Positions 8,565 through 17,333 of a stretch of 64,000 nt of DNA are shown piece by piece (the stretch's first letter is position 1; the number at the start of each line of letters is the position of its first letter). Both the position numbers and the translations under genes were made by a program. Source of the stretch: JBLIRR01 sp049472395. Lineage in GTDB: Bacteria > SZUA-182 > DTGQ01 > JBLIRR01. The notes below the pieces were generated by a model, which was not told the DNA's origin, did not search any database, and saw only the letters and a list, made by a program, of their open reading frames with translations. Where the stretch lies: the NCBI GenBank assembly GCA_049472395.1, contig JBLIRR010000010.1, positions 1-64,000 of the forward strand. Direction: 5' to 3'.

Positions 8565-9698
8565 CTAGGTGCCATTTTTGTCTGTATGACAGATGAAACA
8601 ACCCCCGCTATTTGCCCCCCCCGCAATTATTGCATCATAATCCCATCGTAATATATCATTGTGCTCACTCGCATGAGCTCTATGACAGGACAAACATGTG
8701 ACAATGTCATCTGTATTGCCAGTTGGGTCCACTATGTTATTTGGACCAGTGGGGATTACTGTCATTCCCAATGGAGCTGTAACATTATATTGGTGCGCAG
8801 TACCACCATAATCTTGATATTCACCTGGTGGCAGATCTATATCCGTTGGATGTCTTAACCATGGACTTCCTGTAGTATTTACAGTGCCAGGACGACCTCC
8901 AATATCGCCATCATAATGAAAATATCCATGACAGCGTGCACATAATGCACTAATGGTGCTTTCGGCTTCATCAGAAGGTGTACTGATATTTGCTCCTTTA
9001 TACACATTATGACGTGTTTCGCTGACAAATTCCTCGTAATTAGGGTCCTCATAGCCCGCGATACCGAGAAGAAAACGATAACTGCCGCCTACATCATTTG
9101 GATCCCCCATGTCTAAATCACTAAAGGTAATTTGCCCTCTTTTATTACTATGATGAGCACCTTTTATACCAGCCCAATTATCATAGATTGTAACTCCATC
9201 CCCTTTTTTACTAGGTTTGCCATGACATCCATACGAACCTGCGCACGTTAATCTATTTGAGCCTAGACCCCATACTCCATCAAATCCAGGCACATCTGTA
9301 TTGATTAGATCATCACTTTTATGGCTCTCATTAATAGGATCCACATCCACATTATGGCCCCTCCTATTACCATCGGGATTGCCACCGTCTTCAATCCATT
9401 TGAAATTCCCACCTGCGAGACAATTGCTACTACTCGCATACACTAATGGGGTCCCGTCCTCTCTTCTAAGAGATGTTATACCCGAACCTGTATCGCCATG
9501 ACATCCCAAACATCCAGATCTAATGAGCAATTGATCATTTGGTTGTTCACTCCCTTCAAAGAGCTCTCCACCTTGACTATTGTGCATTGTATGGCAATCA
9601 CTGCATACACCGGTAATAGCCAAAACATTATGAGGAATTACAACCAGCACACTGAGCATTAGAATAGCGCTAATCATTAGAAAAAGCCGACATTTCAT
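8565..9698 (-). CDS. Periplasmic multihaem c-type cytochrome
   Basis: 377 aa with an N-terminal signal peptide ending near VLA (residue 27). Five canonical CXXCH haem sites are visible: CSDCH 32-36, CLGCH 63-67, CARCH 253-257, CLSCH 335-339 and CFICH 367-371. A sixth possible site at 152-159 has the wide spacing CAGSYGCH (CX5CH). Several extra histidines (HH at 182-183, HPT, AHQYN) could be distal ligands. Spacing resembles cytochrome c3/doubled-CXXCH families involved in periplasmic or extracellular electron transfer. The start has a good AGGATGAAGG-like region upstream. An NHL propeller gene lies just upstream on the same strand. Confidence 0.9.
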   Translation of the reverse strand: MKCRLFLMISAILMLSVLVVIPHNVLAITGVCSDCHTMHNSQGGELFEGSEQPNDQLLIRSGCLGCHGDTGSGITSLRREDGTPLVYASSSNCLAGGNFKWIEDGGNPDGNRRGHNVDVDPINESHKSDDLINTDVPGFDGVWGLGSNRLTCAGSYGCHGKPSKKGDGVTIYDNWAGIKGAHHSNKRGQITFSDLDMGDPNDVGGSYRFLLGIAGYEDPNYEEFVSETRHNVYKGANISTPSDEAESTISALCARCHGYFHYDGDIGGRPGTVNTTGSPWLRHPTDIDLPPGEYQDYGGTAHQYNVTAPLGMTVIPTGPNNIVDPTGNTDDIVTCLSCHRAHASEHNDILRWDYDAIIAGGANSGGCFICHTDKNGT

Positions 9699-9747
9699 CC
9701 TTCATCCTCCTTGATTTTTCTATACTATTATTTTCTGATTTACAACG

Positions 9748-10734
9748 TTAAAATTTCATTCTCGTGTCAAAAATCTGGGCTCGTTGATTAAATGTGTCTG
9801 CAATAAAAAGCCTTCCATCCTCATTTGAACATATTCCATTCGGATAATTAAACCAAGAAGGCCTTGACCCGAATCCCCCGTATTCAGTAAGGTATTTTCC
9901 TTCTAAATTATATATGGATAAGGTATGCCTCATATAATCTATAATATATACCAAGTGTGCTTTTTTATCAATGGTCAATCCTCTCGGCCTGCTCAATTTT
10001 CCGGTACTGCCTCCCTTTCGAGCAAATTTTCGTATGAATTCTCCATCTTTTCCAAATACATAGACCCGTCCCATTCCCTCACTTAATAGATAAATCTCTT
10101 CATCGGTGAGCGCCACTGCCGTCACATCTACCTTCACCATTTTGCCCATTTGCTGCTCACTCGGATAAATAGAGGATACGAACTTACCGTTTTTATCCAA
10201 TACAATAAGGGGAAAACCCACACCACCTGCTAAAAATAGAGTGCCTTTTTCATCGATTGCAATAGCCCGTGCTATAAAATTTTCTGCGTGAGGGAAATCT
10301 TCAAAGTAAATCTTCTTAGTTAAATGGCCAAGTGAATTAAATATACCTATAAATGCTTTTTCAGATCCTTGTCCTTTGCCAGATAACATTGACACATACA
10401 TAAAACCCTCCTTATCAACACAAAAACATACAGGAGAGAGAAGACCTTGAGAACTATCGATTTTATCTACAGGAATAAAATCCTTATTATAGATAAAAAT
10501 CATTTGATACCCCTTATCAAGAATATAAATATTATCCTTTTTATCAATCTCTATTTGAACGGGAGACTTCAGATTAAGTCCTGGAGTATACTTTTTTATC
10601 TCAGCTATGAATTTAATATTTTTATTGATGATCTCAGGAATAAATGTGGCGTAATTATGTGCCGGGGATAAACAAAGGAAAATAACTGCTAAGAAGCTTA
10701 TTTTCTTATAGTGAGATATTTGCACGCGAAACAA
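9748..10734 (-). CDS. Secreted NHL-repeat six-bladed beta-propeller protein
   Basis: 328 aa with a signal peptide (hydrophobic stretch ISFLAVIFLCLSPAHNYA) and repeated NHL-type blades such as PVQIEIDKKDNIYILDKGYQ, PRGLTIDKKAHLVYIIDYMR and PNGICSNEDGRLFIADTFNQ. Such propellers bind proteins or polysaccharides in the periplasm or at the surface. Start is uncertain: TTG at 10734 has an AGAGGA site about 11 nt upstream, GTG at 10725 is the alternative. It lies 49 nt upstream of the multihaem cytochrome gene and is probably co-transcribed with it. Confidence 0.85.
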   Translation of the reverse strand: MFRVQISHYKKISFLAVIFLCLSPAHNYATFIPEIINKNIKFIAEIKKYTPGLNLKSPVQIEIDKKDNIYILDKGYQMIFIYNKDFIPVDKIDSSQGLLSPVCFCVDKEGFMYVSMLSGKGQGSEKAFIGIFNSLGHLTKKIYFEDFPHAENFIARAIAIDEKGTLFLAGGVGFPLIVLDKNGKFVSSIYPSEQQMGKMVKVDVTAVALTDEEIYLLSEGMGRVYVFGKDGEFIRKFARKGGSTGKLSRPRGLTIDKKAHLVYIIDYMRHTLSIYNLEGKYLTEYGGFGSRPSWFNYPNGICSNEDGRLFIADTFNQRAQIFDTRMKF

Positions 10735-10839
10735 TTATAATCTTTTCCTCTTTTAATTTTATTGAAAATTTTTATATTGAATTGCACATATACACTTATA
10801 AATATTATAAATTATTTGAACATAAAAAATCAATTTTTA

Positions 10840-10868
10840 TTGACAAATAACAACACTTAAAAGATAAT
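10840..10868 (+). promoter_or_regulatory. Sigma-70-like promoter for pabA-pabB
   Basis: TTGACA at 10840-10845, a 17-nt spacer, and GATAAT at 10863-10868. Transcription would start about 10875, only some 8 nt before the pabA ATG, so the message would have almost no leader. Confidence 0.65.
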
Positions 10869-10882
10869 GAAAAAAGAATACT

Positions 10883-11479
10883 ATGAAAAAAAAATGTAAC
10901 ATTCTCTTAGTTGATAACTATGATTCCTTCACATTCAATTTGTTTCAGCTTTTTTGCACATTTCCCGTCCATGTAACGGTTAAACGAAATGATAGTATCA
11001 ACTTTGAGGAGATTGATGAAGCATACTATGATATTATTGTAATATCTCCAGGGCCTGGCACTCCCAAGCACGCAGGCTTATCAGAGACTATTATTGCTCG
11101 ATATTATAAAAAAATTCCTATTTTAGGGGTTTGTCTCGGTATGCAAGCTATTAATGAAGTATTTGGAGGACATACTGTTCGGGCTCCTTTACCAGTTCAT
11201 GGCAAAACGTCCTTTATTCATCATAACGGACATTTTATTTTCTCTGGAGTTCCTTCCCCCTTTCCTGTCGCACGATACCATTCTCTCACAATAGCCGATA
11301 TACCAACGTGTTTTGAGGTTCTCGCTCACACATCAGATAACATTGTTATGGCACTTGCTCACAAAAGGTTTCCCATATTTGGTGTGCAGTTTCACCCGGA
11401 ATCGTTCTTATCAGCTGGAGGAAGGGAAATAATTAAAAATTTTCTTACTATAGCAAATAATTTTTATGTATCTTCCTGA
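10883..11479 (+). CDS. pabA: Para-aminobenzoate synthase glutamine amidotransferase subunit
   Basis: 198 aa class I glutamine amidotransferase. It releases ammonia from glutamine for the PabB subunit. Motifs: VDNYDSFTFNL at the N-terminus, ISPGPGTP oxyanion region, nucleophile C84 in LGVCLGMQ, and the His-Glu pair in QFHPES near residue 172. PabA and TrpG are alike in sequence; the PabB-type partner that overlaps it by 14 nt supports PabA, though the subunit could serve both folate and tryptophan pathways. Confidence 0.92.
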   Translation: MKKKCNILLVDNYDSFTFNLFQLFCTFPVHVTVKRNDSINFEEIDEAYYDIIVISPGPGTPKHAGLSETIIARYYKKIPILGVCLGMQAINEVFGGHTVRAPLPVHGKTSFIHHNGHFIFSGVPSPFPVARYHSLTIADIPTCFEVLAHTSDNIVMALAHKRFPIFGVQFHPESFLSAGGREIIKNFLTIANNFYVSS

Positions 11480-12869
11480 GATAAAAATTGTATCTCAAAC
11501 TACTGAATCTATTCATCTTCCTGAAAAAATATCCTTTGTTGATTTTTATTTTAAAACAAGTGCTACAAGTCAATACCCTGCCTTACTTCTAAGTGGTGGC
11601 GAGCATGAGTTATCAAACTATTCTATTGGAGGAACAAATCCTTATTTCGTAATTCAGGCCAAGGGGGAAAATATCCGCTGTATTCATACTACAAGGGAAT
11701 ACCAATTCCATTGCAATCCATTCTCATATTTAAAAAAAATAATCAATTCCCTGCACATAAAAAATGTCACATTAAAAGATTTGCCCCTTACCTGCGGATG
11801 CATTGGATATTTTGGATATGAATTGAAAAATGTCCTTGAACGATTGCCACAGACCGCTCATGATGATTTAAACCTGCCGGATATGCATTTTGTATTTTAT
11901 CGCACCTTTTATATCTATAATGTCCATACAAGAAAACTCCTGCGTATTGATAATAATGGCACGGGAATTTCTCCTATAAAGCGGGAAACCAATCTATCCA
12001 AAACAAGAACCCATTGCTCTCACATTGGGTATTCGACCAGCTTAAAATTAAAGTCCAATTTCACTCATAATGAATATATAAAAGCGGTCAAGCGCATAAT
12101 AAAGTATATTAAGGCAGGAGATATATATCAGGCAAATTTATCACAACGATTTCATGTAACAGCACCCCGCATATCTCCCCAATGGTTATTTAAATATCTA
12201 TTCAATCTAAATCCTGCTCCCTTCTTCGCTTTCTTGGATGGAGGAGATTTTCAGATACTCTCCTCTTCCCCCGAACGATTTTTATATCTGCGTGATTCAC
12301 AGGTGGAAACCCGTCCTATTAAGGGAACACGGCCTCGAATGAAATCAAAAGAAGCAGATGATGAAATTAAAATTGAGCTCTTGACCAGTAAAAAGGACGA
12401 TGCTGAATTATCTATGATTGTGGATCTTTTGCGAAATGACCTTGGCCGTGTATGCGCGATAGGCTCTGTGTGTGTAAGGGAGCATAAAAGAATTGAGGCC
12501 TATACAAATGTGTATCACCTGGTTTCAATCATAAAAGGAAGATTAGGCTTTCAAAAAACGCCTTTAGATCTAATAGAAGCATGTTTTCCCGGCGGTTCCA
12601 TTACCGGCTGTCCAAAAATTCGCTCTATGGAAATAATTGATGAACTGGAGCCGATGGCAAGGAGCGTATATTGTGGATCAATCGGATATATTTCATTATA
12701 CGGAACGATGGATATGAATATCGCCATTCGTACACTTATTTTTCGAAACGGGGCCTATTATTTTAATGTAGGCGGAGGAATTGTCTATGATTCTGATCCC
12801 GAGGCAGAATACAGAGAAACTCTTCACAAGGGGGAGTCAATTATAAAAGCCTTCTGTATCCCAAAATAG
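11466..12869 (+). CDS. pabB: Aminodeoxychorismate synthase component I
   Basis: 467 aa chorismate-binding enzyme that aminates chorismate to 4-amino-4-deoxychorismate, for folate. Conserved parts: GDIYQANLSQRF, SSSPERFL, VDLLRNDLGR and GGSITGCPKIRSMEIIDELE. The signature lysine of PabB is present in RPIKGTRPR (near residue 285); anthranilate synthase TrpE has alanine there (PIAGT). Length and motif order are typical. No aminodeoxychorismate lyase (PabC) gene is in the window. Confidence 0.93.
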   Translation: MYLPEIKIVSQTTESIHLPEKISFVDFYFKTSATSQYPALLLSGGEHELSNYSIGGTNPYFVIQAKGENIRCIHTTREYQFHCNPFSYLKKIINSLHIKNVTLKDLPLTCGCIGYFGYELKNVLERLPQTAHDDLNLPDMHFVFYRTFYIYNVHTRKLLRIDNNGTGISPIKRETNLSKTRTHCSHIGYSTSLKLKSNFTHNEYIKAVKRIIKYIKAGDIYQANLSQRFHVTAPRISPQWLFKYLFNLNPAPFFAFLDGGDFQILSSSPERFLYLRDSQVETRPIKGTRPRMKSKEADDEIKIELLTSKKDDAELSMIVDLLRNDLGRVCAIGSVCVREHKRIEAYTNVYHLVSIIKGRLGFQKTPLDLIEACFPGGSITGCPKIRSMEIIDELEPMARSVYCGSIGYISLYGTMDMNIAIRTLIFRNGAYYFNVGGGIVYDSDPEAEYRETLHKGESIIKAFCIPK

Positions 12870-12911
12870 GACCTTTCCACACTGTCATAGTTTATACGGC
12901 AAAAACTTAAC

Positions 12912-12929
12912 AACTGAAGCCAGTTTTTT
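12912..12929 (+). terminator. Weak hairpin with T-run after pabB
   Basis: AACTG (12912-12916), loop AAGC, CAGTT (12921-12925) then T4. A further AT hairpin lies at 12971-12995 (GTATAAAAA / TTTTTTATAC). Confidence 0.4.
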
Positions 12930-13026
12930 GGTTGATCGATGCTTGATGCTCGTTTCTGTTCTGGATGTTGGTATAAAAAGAGTGTTTTTTTATACAGCAT
13001 CGACTATCTGGTAGTCAGTATTGGAA

Positions 13027-13073
13027 GCCCCACCTCACAACCTACATAAAATTAGTTGGTTGAAGGTGGAGCC
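13027..13073. terminator. Stem-loop between convergent genes
   Basis: GCCCCACCTCACAACC at 13027-13042 pairs imperfectly with GGTTGAAGGTGGAGCC at 13058-13073. It lies just past the end of the minus-strand gene at 13091 and after pabB, so it may serve as a bidirectional terminator, though no T-run follows on the plus strand. Confidence 0.4.
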
Positions 13074-13090
13074 TCGCACATAGTATAGCT

Positions 13091-13711
13091 TTAAAAACCT
13101 AAAATTAATCCGGGAGTCAATAGAGAGATATACGCGGGAGGAGGATTTAGCAAACTAGCAAAAAGAGGGTAACTGCCCAATGTCCCACCCTGAAGAATTT
13201 CATAAGCCACGGCATAGGTCGAGTAGCTGTTATAATATGCATTATTCGCTATTGGTACATAGGTAGTAAGCCAGGCTGTCGAGGTTGGAGCAATTATGGA
13301 CCACCCCTTTATTAAACTCAAATTAATTGGCAGGGGAGTCCCTAAAATAGGATCAAGTAAATCACTAGGCGGCCAGAGGTTCACACCATAGAGAGGATCA
13401 TAATAAGCCATTCCAAGTGGGGTATTGTACAGAAGATAAGGGGATAGAACCTTCTTAGTCGGATCTAAAGTCAATCCAGGCTGTATGGGAAGAACAGTAT
13501 CTGTGGTAAGGCTACTTACTATAGGGGTCGGAAGACCGGTTAATGGATCAGCCGGTGACAGCACAGGAGACCATAACGGCCATAGAGTGTTATACGGTGG
13601 TAAATTAGTCCAGTATTGAGAGTGGGCGAGTGGCGTATAGATCAAACCGATACATATTACTGCAACAATACCCATTAATATTGATTTCCACATTTGCTTT
13701 TTTTGAATCAT
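13091..13711 (-). CDS. Secreted Pro/Leu/Tyr-rich low-complexity protein, unknown function
   Basis: 206 aa. An N-terminal signal peptide (basic MIQKKQMWK, then a hydrophobic core, cleavage near AHSQ) is followed by a sequence rich in Pro, Leu, Thr, Ser and aromatic residues with many PL, PP and LP pairs, no cysteine and few charges. No family recognised. The gene has its own GGAGAA Shine-Dalgarno and lies 42 nt downstream of another secreted low-complexity gene on the same strand, so the two are probably an operon for surface or extracellular structural proteins (inference). Confidence 0.75.
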   Translation of the reverse strand: MIQKKQMWKSILMGIVAVICIGLIYTPLAHSQYWTNLPPYNTLWPLWSPVLSPADPLTGLPTPIVSSLTTDTVLPIQPGLTLDPTKKVLSPYLLYNTPLGMAYYDPLYGVNLWPPSDLLDPILGTPLPINLSLIKGWSIIAPTSTAWLTTYVPIANNAYYNSYSTYAVAYEILQGGTLGSYPLFASLLNPPPAYISLLTPGLILGF

Positions 13712-13753
13712 CCTAATTCTCCTTCTCTAAACCTTTAAAATTAATAAATTAGA

Positions 13754-14338
13754 TTAAATAATCGGAACTGTTATAGGCGCGGCAGCGGTTGGAATCGCCA
13801 CAACCGGCAATGTTGTTGTCGGAACTGGTGCTGGCAATGCAGTAACAATGGTGGTTCCGCCACCTAACCCGGGAATTCCTCCCCCAAGACCAAGTGCTAT
13901 AATAGAAGTTAAAGTTGGTGTTGCAGCTGGGAGCGTTACTGTCGTTGTTACTGCGGGCAAAGTTGGTATAACAGCTGCTGTTAATGGGAATGGTGCTACA
14001 AATGTTGTCGGTAGAAGAGGAAAGGTGGCTGCTGTCACATTTACGATTACAGAAAGTGTGGGCGTTGGCGCAGCAAGGCCCGGGATAAGAGATGTTATTG
14101 TGAGACCTGCTGCTGTGACTTGAGGCACGGTAACTGTCACAGGAGTAACATTTGCGAGCGGTATAGCCGCCACTCTCACAGGCGATAATAGTGGAAAAAG
14201 TAGGGGCGCGCCAAAAGCATATGGTACAGGAGGGGAATAAAAGAATTGTGCGCCGGCCTGCGAAATACATAATAAAGACACCACTAAGGTTATTACTACT
14301 ATCACACTGTTTTTTCTTATTAAACGATTATTTTTCAT
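13754..14338 (-). CDS. Secreted Val/Thr/Pro/Ala-rich low-complexity protein, unknown function
   Basis: 194 aa. Signal peptide (MKNNRLIRKN, hydrophobic core, QAGAQ cleavage region), then about 170 residues dominated by Val, Thr, Pro, Ala and Leu with essentially no charged residues and a glycine cluster (GLGGGIPGLGGG). The composition would suit an extended surface filament, matrix or hydrophobic coat protein. The start is supported by AGGAGAT eight bases upstream. The opposite strand also has an open frame caused by the biased composition; signal peptide and Shine-Dalgarno favour this strand. Confidence 0.75.
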   Translation of the reverse strand: MKNNRLIRKNSVIVVITLVVSLLCISQAGAQFFYSPPVPYAFGAPLLFPLLSPVRVAAIPLANVTPVTVTVPQVTAAGLTITSLIPGLAAPTPTLSVIVNVTAATFPLLPTTFVAPFPLTAAVIPTLPAVTTTVTLPAATPTLTSIIALGLGGGIPGLGGGTTIVTALPAPVPTTTLPVVAIPTAAAPITVPII

Positions 14339-14714
14339 AGTTTATCTCCTATATATGAAATTAAAGATTAAATTAAGGCGTTATTTCTTCACTAATTATC
14401 TAAATCCCTCGTTGACCTAGATAATTAAACCTATTTCACACTCAATGTCCTCATTTATACCTGTGAATAAAAGGAAAGTGAAAACATATGATATTGAATT
14501 TATATGACATTAATATATTCTTTTTAATATAATAAATATACCATAATTATATATATATTTCAAGGGGAAGTAAGATTATAAGATAAATAAGATAATTCGC
14601 GGTAATACGTAATCAAGGCTATTGTTATTTTCTTGACAAAAAAAAAACGAAGGTATAAACTAGATATTAAAAATCAGGAAGTTGGGGTTAAATTAAGATC
14701 ATTTTAATTCATAA
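14339..14714. other. Divergent intergenic region
   Basis: No gene seen. AT-rich promoter region between the secreted-protein pair (minus) and nadK (plus). Confidence 0.5.
14633..14661 (+). promoter_or_regulatory. Putative promoter for nadK-recN
   Basis: TTGACA at 14633-14638 followed by an A-rich spacer and TATAAACT (14654-14661); spacing is 15 to TATAAA or 17 to TAAACT. Confidence 0.45.
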
Positions 14715-15608
14715 ATGAAAAATAATCTATCCATTACAAAGATTGGGATAGTATCAAATTCGGGTAATCAAAAAGTAGGATCGATTATCAGAGAGATTCT
14801 CTCCTGGTCGAAAAAAAACAATCTTCAAATATATATGGAGAATGAAACAGCCATAGCTTTCTCTCCTCAATATTCTGGAGGAAGTATATCTGATATAGCC
14901 GATTACGTGGATATAATCCTATTGTTGGGCGGTGATGGCACCTTACTGCGAACAGCGCATGCAATTAAGAGCACTCATAATATACCAATTCTTGGAATTA
15001 ATTTGGGGAGTTTAGGATTTTTAACTGAGGTTACAGTAGAAGAATTGTTTCCTACCTTGGAATACATCTTAAAAAACGGTTTTTGCCTTGATGAACGAAT
15101 GATGTTAGAGGCCAAGGTATATAAAAAAGAGAAACAAATTTTACACTGCAGCGCTTTAAATGATATTGTAATCGATAAGGGAAATAGAAACAAATTAATC
15201 AGACTGTGCGCATATATTGATGATATATGGGTTAATACCTTTCTCGGTGATGGTATAATTATCGCTACACCCACAGGCTCGACAGCATATTCTCTCTCAG
15301 CTGGTGGTTCTATTGTATACCCAGATCTTCATTGTATATTGATGACACCTATTTGCCCTCACATATTGACGAATAGACCCATCATTATACCTGATTCCGC
15401 CCGGATTGAATTAAGCATTCAGAGTCAAAAAGAAAGTGCATGTTTATCTGTCGATGGTCAATTGAAAATTCAATTACACACAGATAATCGTGTTATTATT
15501 ACAAAATCTGAAAAAGTCATAAAATTAATACCCGCTCCAAATAGAAGCTATTTTCAAATATTAAGAGCTAAACTTAAATGGGGAGAGAGGGGGTATCGAG
15601 ATATTTAA
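14715..15608 (+). CDS. nadK: NAD kinase
   Basis: 297 aa. Phosphorylates NAD to NADP. GGDGT is at 72-76 (LLLGGDGTLLRTA), followed by NLGSLGFLTE and the second signature TPTGSTAYSLSAGGSIV near residue 184. Length is normal. recN follows 6 nt downstream, a common pairing in many bacteria. Confidence 0.95.
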   Translation: MKNNLSITKIGIVSNSGNQKVGSIIREILSWSKKNNLQIYMENETAIAFSPQYSGGSISDIADYVDIILLLGGDGTLLRTAHAIKSTHNIPILGINLGSLGFLTEVTVEELFPTLEYILKNGFCLDERMMLEAKVYKKEKQILHCSALNDIVIDKGNRNKLIRLCAYIDDIWVNTFLGDGIIIATPTGSTAYSLSAGGSIVYPDLHCILMTPICPHILTNRPIIIPDSARIELSIQSQKESACLSVDGQLKIQLHTDNRVIITKSEKVIKLIPAPNRSYFQILRAKLKWGERGYRDI

Positions 15609-15614
15609 GGAACA

Positions 15615-17300
15615 ATGTTAAGAGATCTTTGTATCAGAAATTTCGCCCTTATCGATGAGCTTCATGTATCATTTGATAAGGGATTAAATATTTTAACAGG
15701 AGAGACCGGAACGGGGAAAACCATTCTTATTAATGCTATTTCTCTGCTCTTGGGAGGTAGAGCTTTAAGCAGTTATATAAGAAGCGGCGTGGATTGTGCT
15801 GAAATTGAAGCTGCCTTTCAAATTGATTCTCATCCGATTATTTTATCCCATCTCCGATCCGCAGGACTTCCTTCAGATGCACATGAAGATCTTATTGTGA
15901 GAAGAATAATATACCGTTCCGAAAAATCAAATCGTTGCTATATTAATGGGCGGCTCTGTTCTCTTAGAACCTTAATAGAGATTGGCAATTGGCTCGTTGA
16001 CATGCATGGCCAGCATGAACATCAGCTTCTCTTACACTCTTCAAATCATCTCCACATTTTGGATAAATTTGGAGGATTGGAAAAGCAATGTCATAATCTA
16101 TCCGCACTTTATCATCAATATAAAGATTTAGTTTCTACACTCCATTCTCTAAAAGAGGAGGAAAAGAAAACCTCTCAAGAACTTCAATTGCTCGCGTTTC
16201 AAAAAAACGAGATTGATAAGGCGAATATAAAGGCGAGCGAGATAGAAAGATTATATGAGGAAAGAAAAATTCTTGCCAATGCAAGAAAAATTAAGGAATC
16301 TTCAGCATATATTCAACAGACTTTATATCAATCTGACGGTTCTGTTTCGGAAATTTTAAGTAAAATTCAGGGTATTATCAGAGAATTAAGTAATATAGAT
16401 AATTTTTTTTCTCCTCTTGGCAATCAAATAGAGGAGGCATTATGCCACATAGAGGATGTTACTCATCAACTCCTGGATTATGAAGGGCGACTTGAAATTA
16501 GCCCCGAACGGCTTGATGAAATCGAGGATAGGATAAATGAAATCAAACAGTTGCAAAAAAAATACCACGCAGATACTATAGAATCATTGATGGAATATCG
16601 CTCTGAAATAGAGTATAAATTAAGTAATGTTGAATCACTAAAACAGAATATAGAAAAAACAGAAATCATGGTGCATTCAGCAAAGATAACACTGGCACAA
16701 GAAAGTGCGGATTTATCACGAAGAAGGCATGCTGTAGCGAAGCAGCTCGAATCATTATTAAATAAGGAATTTCTCTCTCTCAATATGAATCAGGCACGAT
16801 TTTCTGTTTCATTTAAACCGTTAAGAGAAGATATGGCGTTTGGTGCTGAGGGATATGACCACATTGAATATCTTATTTCAACAAATCTAGGTGAACCATT
16901 AAAGCCTTTGGCTCATATTGTCTCGGGAGGAGAGATTTCACGTATTATGCTCGCATTAAAATCTTCGTTGGCTGAAGCAGACCAGGTGCTTACATTGACC
17001 TTTGATGAAATTGACACAGGGATCGGGGGCAAGGTAATAGGATTAATTGCCAAAAAACTCAGCCTATTATCTAAAAGGCAGCAAATAATATGTATAACTC
17101 ATTCTCCGCAAATCGCAAGCTATGCTGATATTCACTATTTAATCCAAAAAAAAATTGTTGGGAAAAGAACCTTAATTCAGGCAAAAAAATTGCATGGACA
17201 TGAAAGAGTAGATGAAATTGCAAAAATGATGGGCGCGGATCTAAAATCAGAAATAGCCTTGCAGCATGCGAGAGAAATTTTACAGAAAAGTGTTCTTTAA
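15615..17300 (+). CDS. recN: DNA repair protein RecN
   Basis: 561 aa SMC-like ATPase for double-strand break repair. Walker A GETGTGKT at 29-36, a central coiled-coil region, the ABC signature VSGGEISR near 435 and Walker B LTFDEIDTGIGG near 460 are all present, followed by ITHSPQIAS (H-loop). Full length for the family. Confidence 0.95.
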   Translation: MLRDLCIRNFALIDELHVSFDKGLNILTGETGTGKTILINAISLLLGGRALSSYIRSGVDCAEIEAAFQIDSHPIILSHLRSAGLPSDAHEDLIVRRIIYRSEKSNRCYINGRLCSLRTLIEIGNWLVDMHGQHEHQLLLHSSNHLHILDKFGGLEKQCHNLSALYHQYKDLVSTLHSLKEEEKKTSQELQLLAFQKNEIDKANIKASEIERLYEERKILANARKIKESSAYIQQTLYQSDGSVSEILSKIQGIIRELSNIDNFFSPLGNQIEEALCHIEDVTHQLLDYEGRLEISPERLDEIEDRINEIKQLQKKYHADTIESLMEYRSEIEYKLSNVESLKQNIEKTEIMVHSAKITLAQESADLSRRRHAVAKQLESLLNKEFLSLNMNQARFSVSFKPLREDMAFGAEGYDHIEYLISTNLGEPLKPLAHIVSGGEISRIMLALKSSLAEADQVLTLTFDEIDTGIGGKVIGLIAKKLSLLSKRQQIICITHSPQIASYADIHYLIQKKIVGKRTLIQAKKLHGHERVDEIAKMMGADLKSEIALQHAREILQKSVL

Positions 17301-17333
17301 GTATTAAGGTGCGCAATAAGGAACTTGGAATAA

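Noticed and set aside
13848..14123. Plus-strand low-complexity Val/Gly/Ala ORF opposite the secreted protein gene
   Set aside because: It arises from the biased codon composition; the minus strand has a signal peptide and Shine-Dalgarno site.
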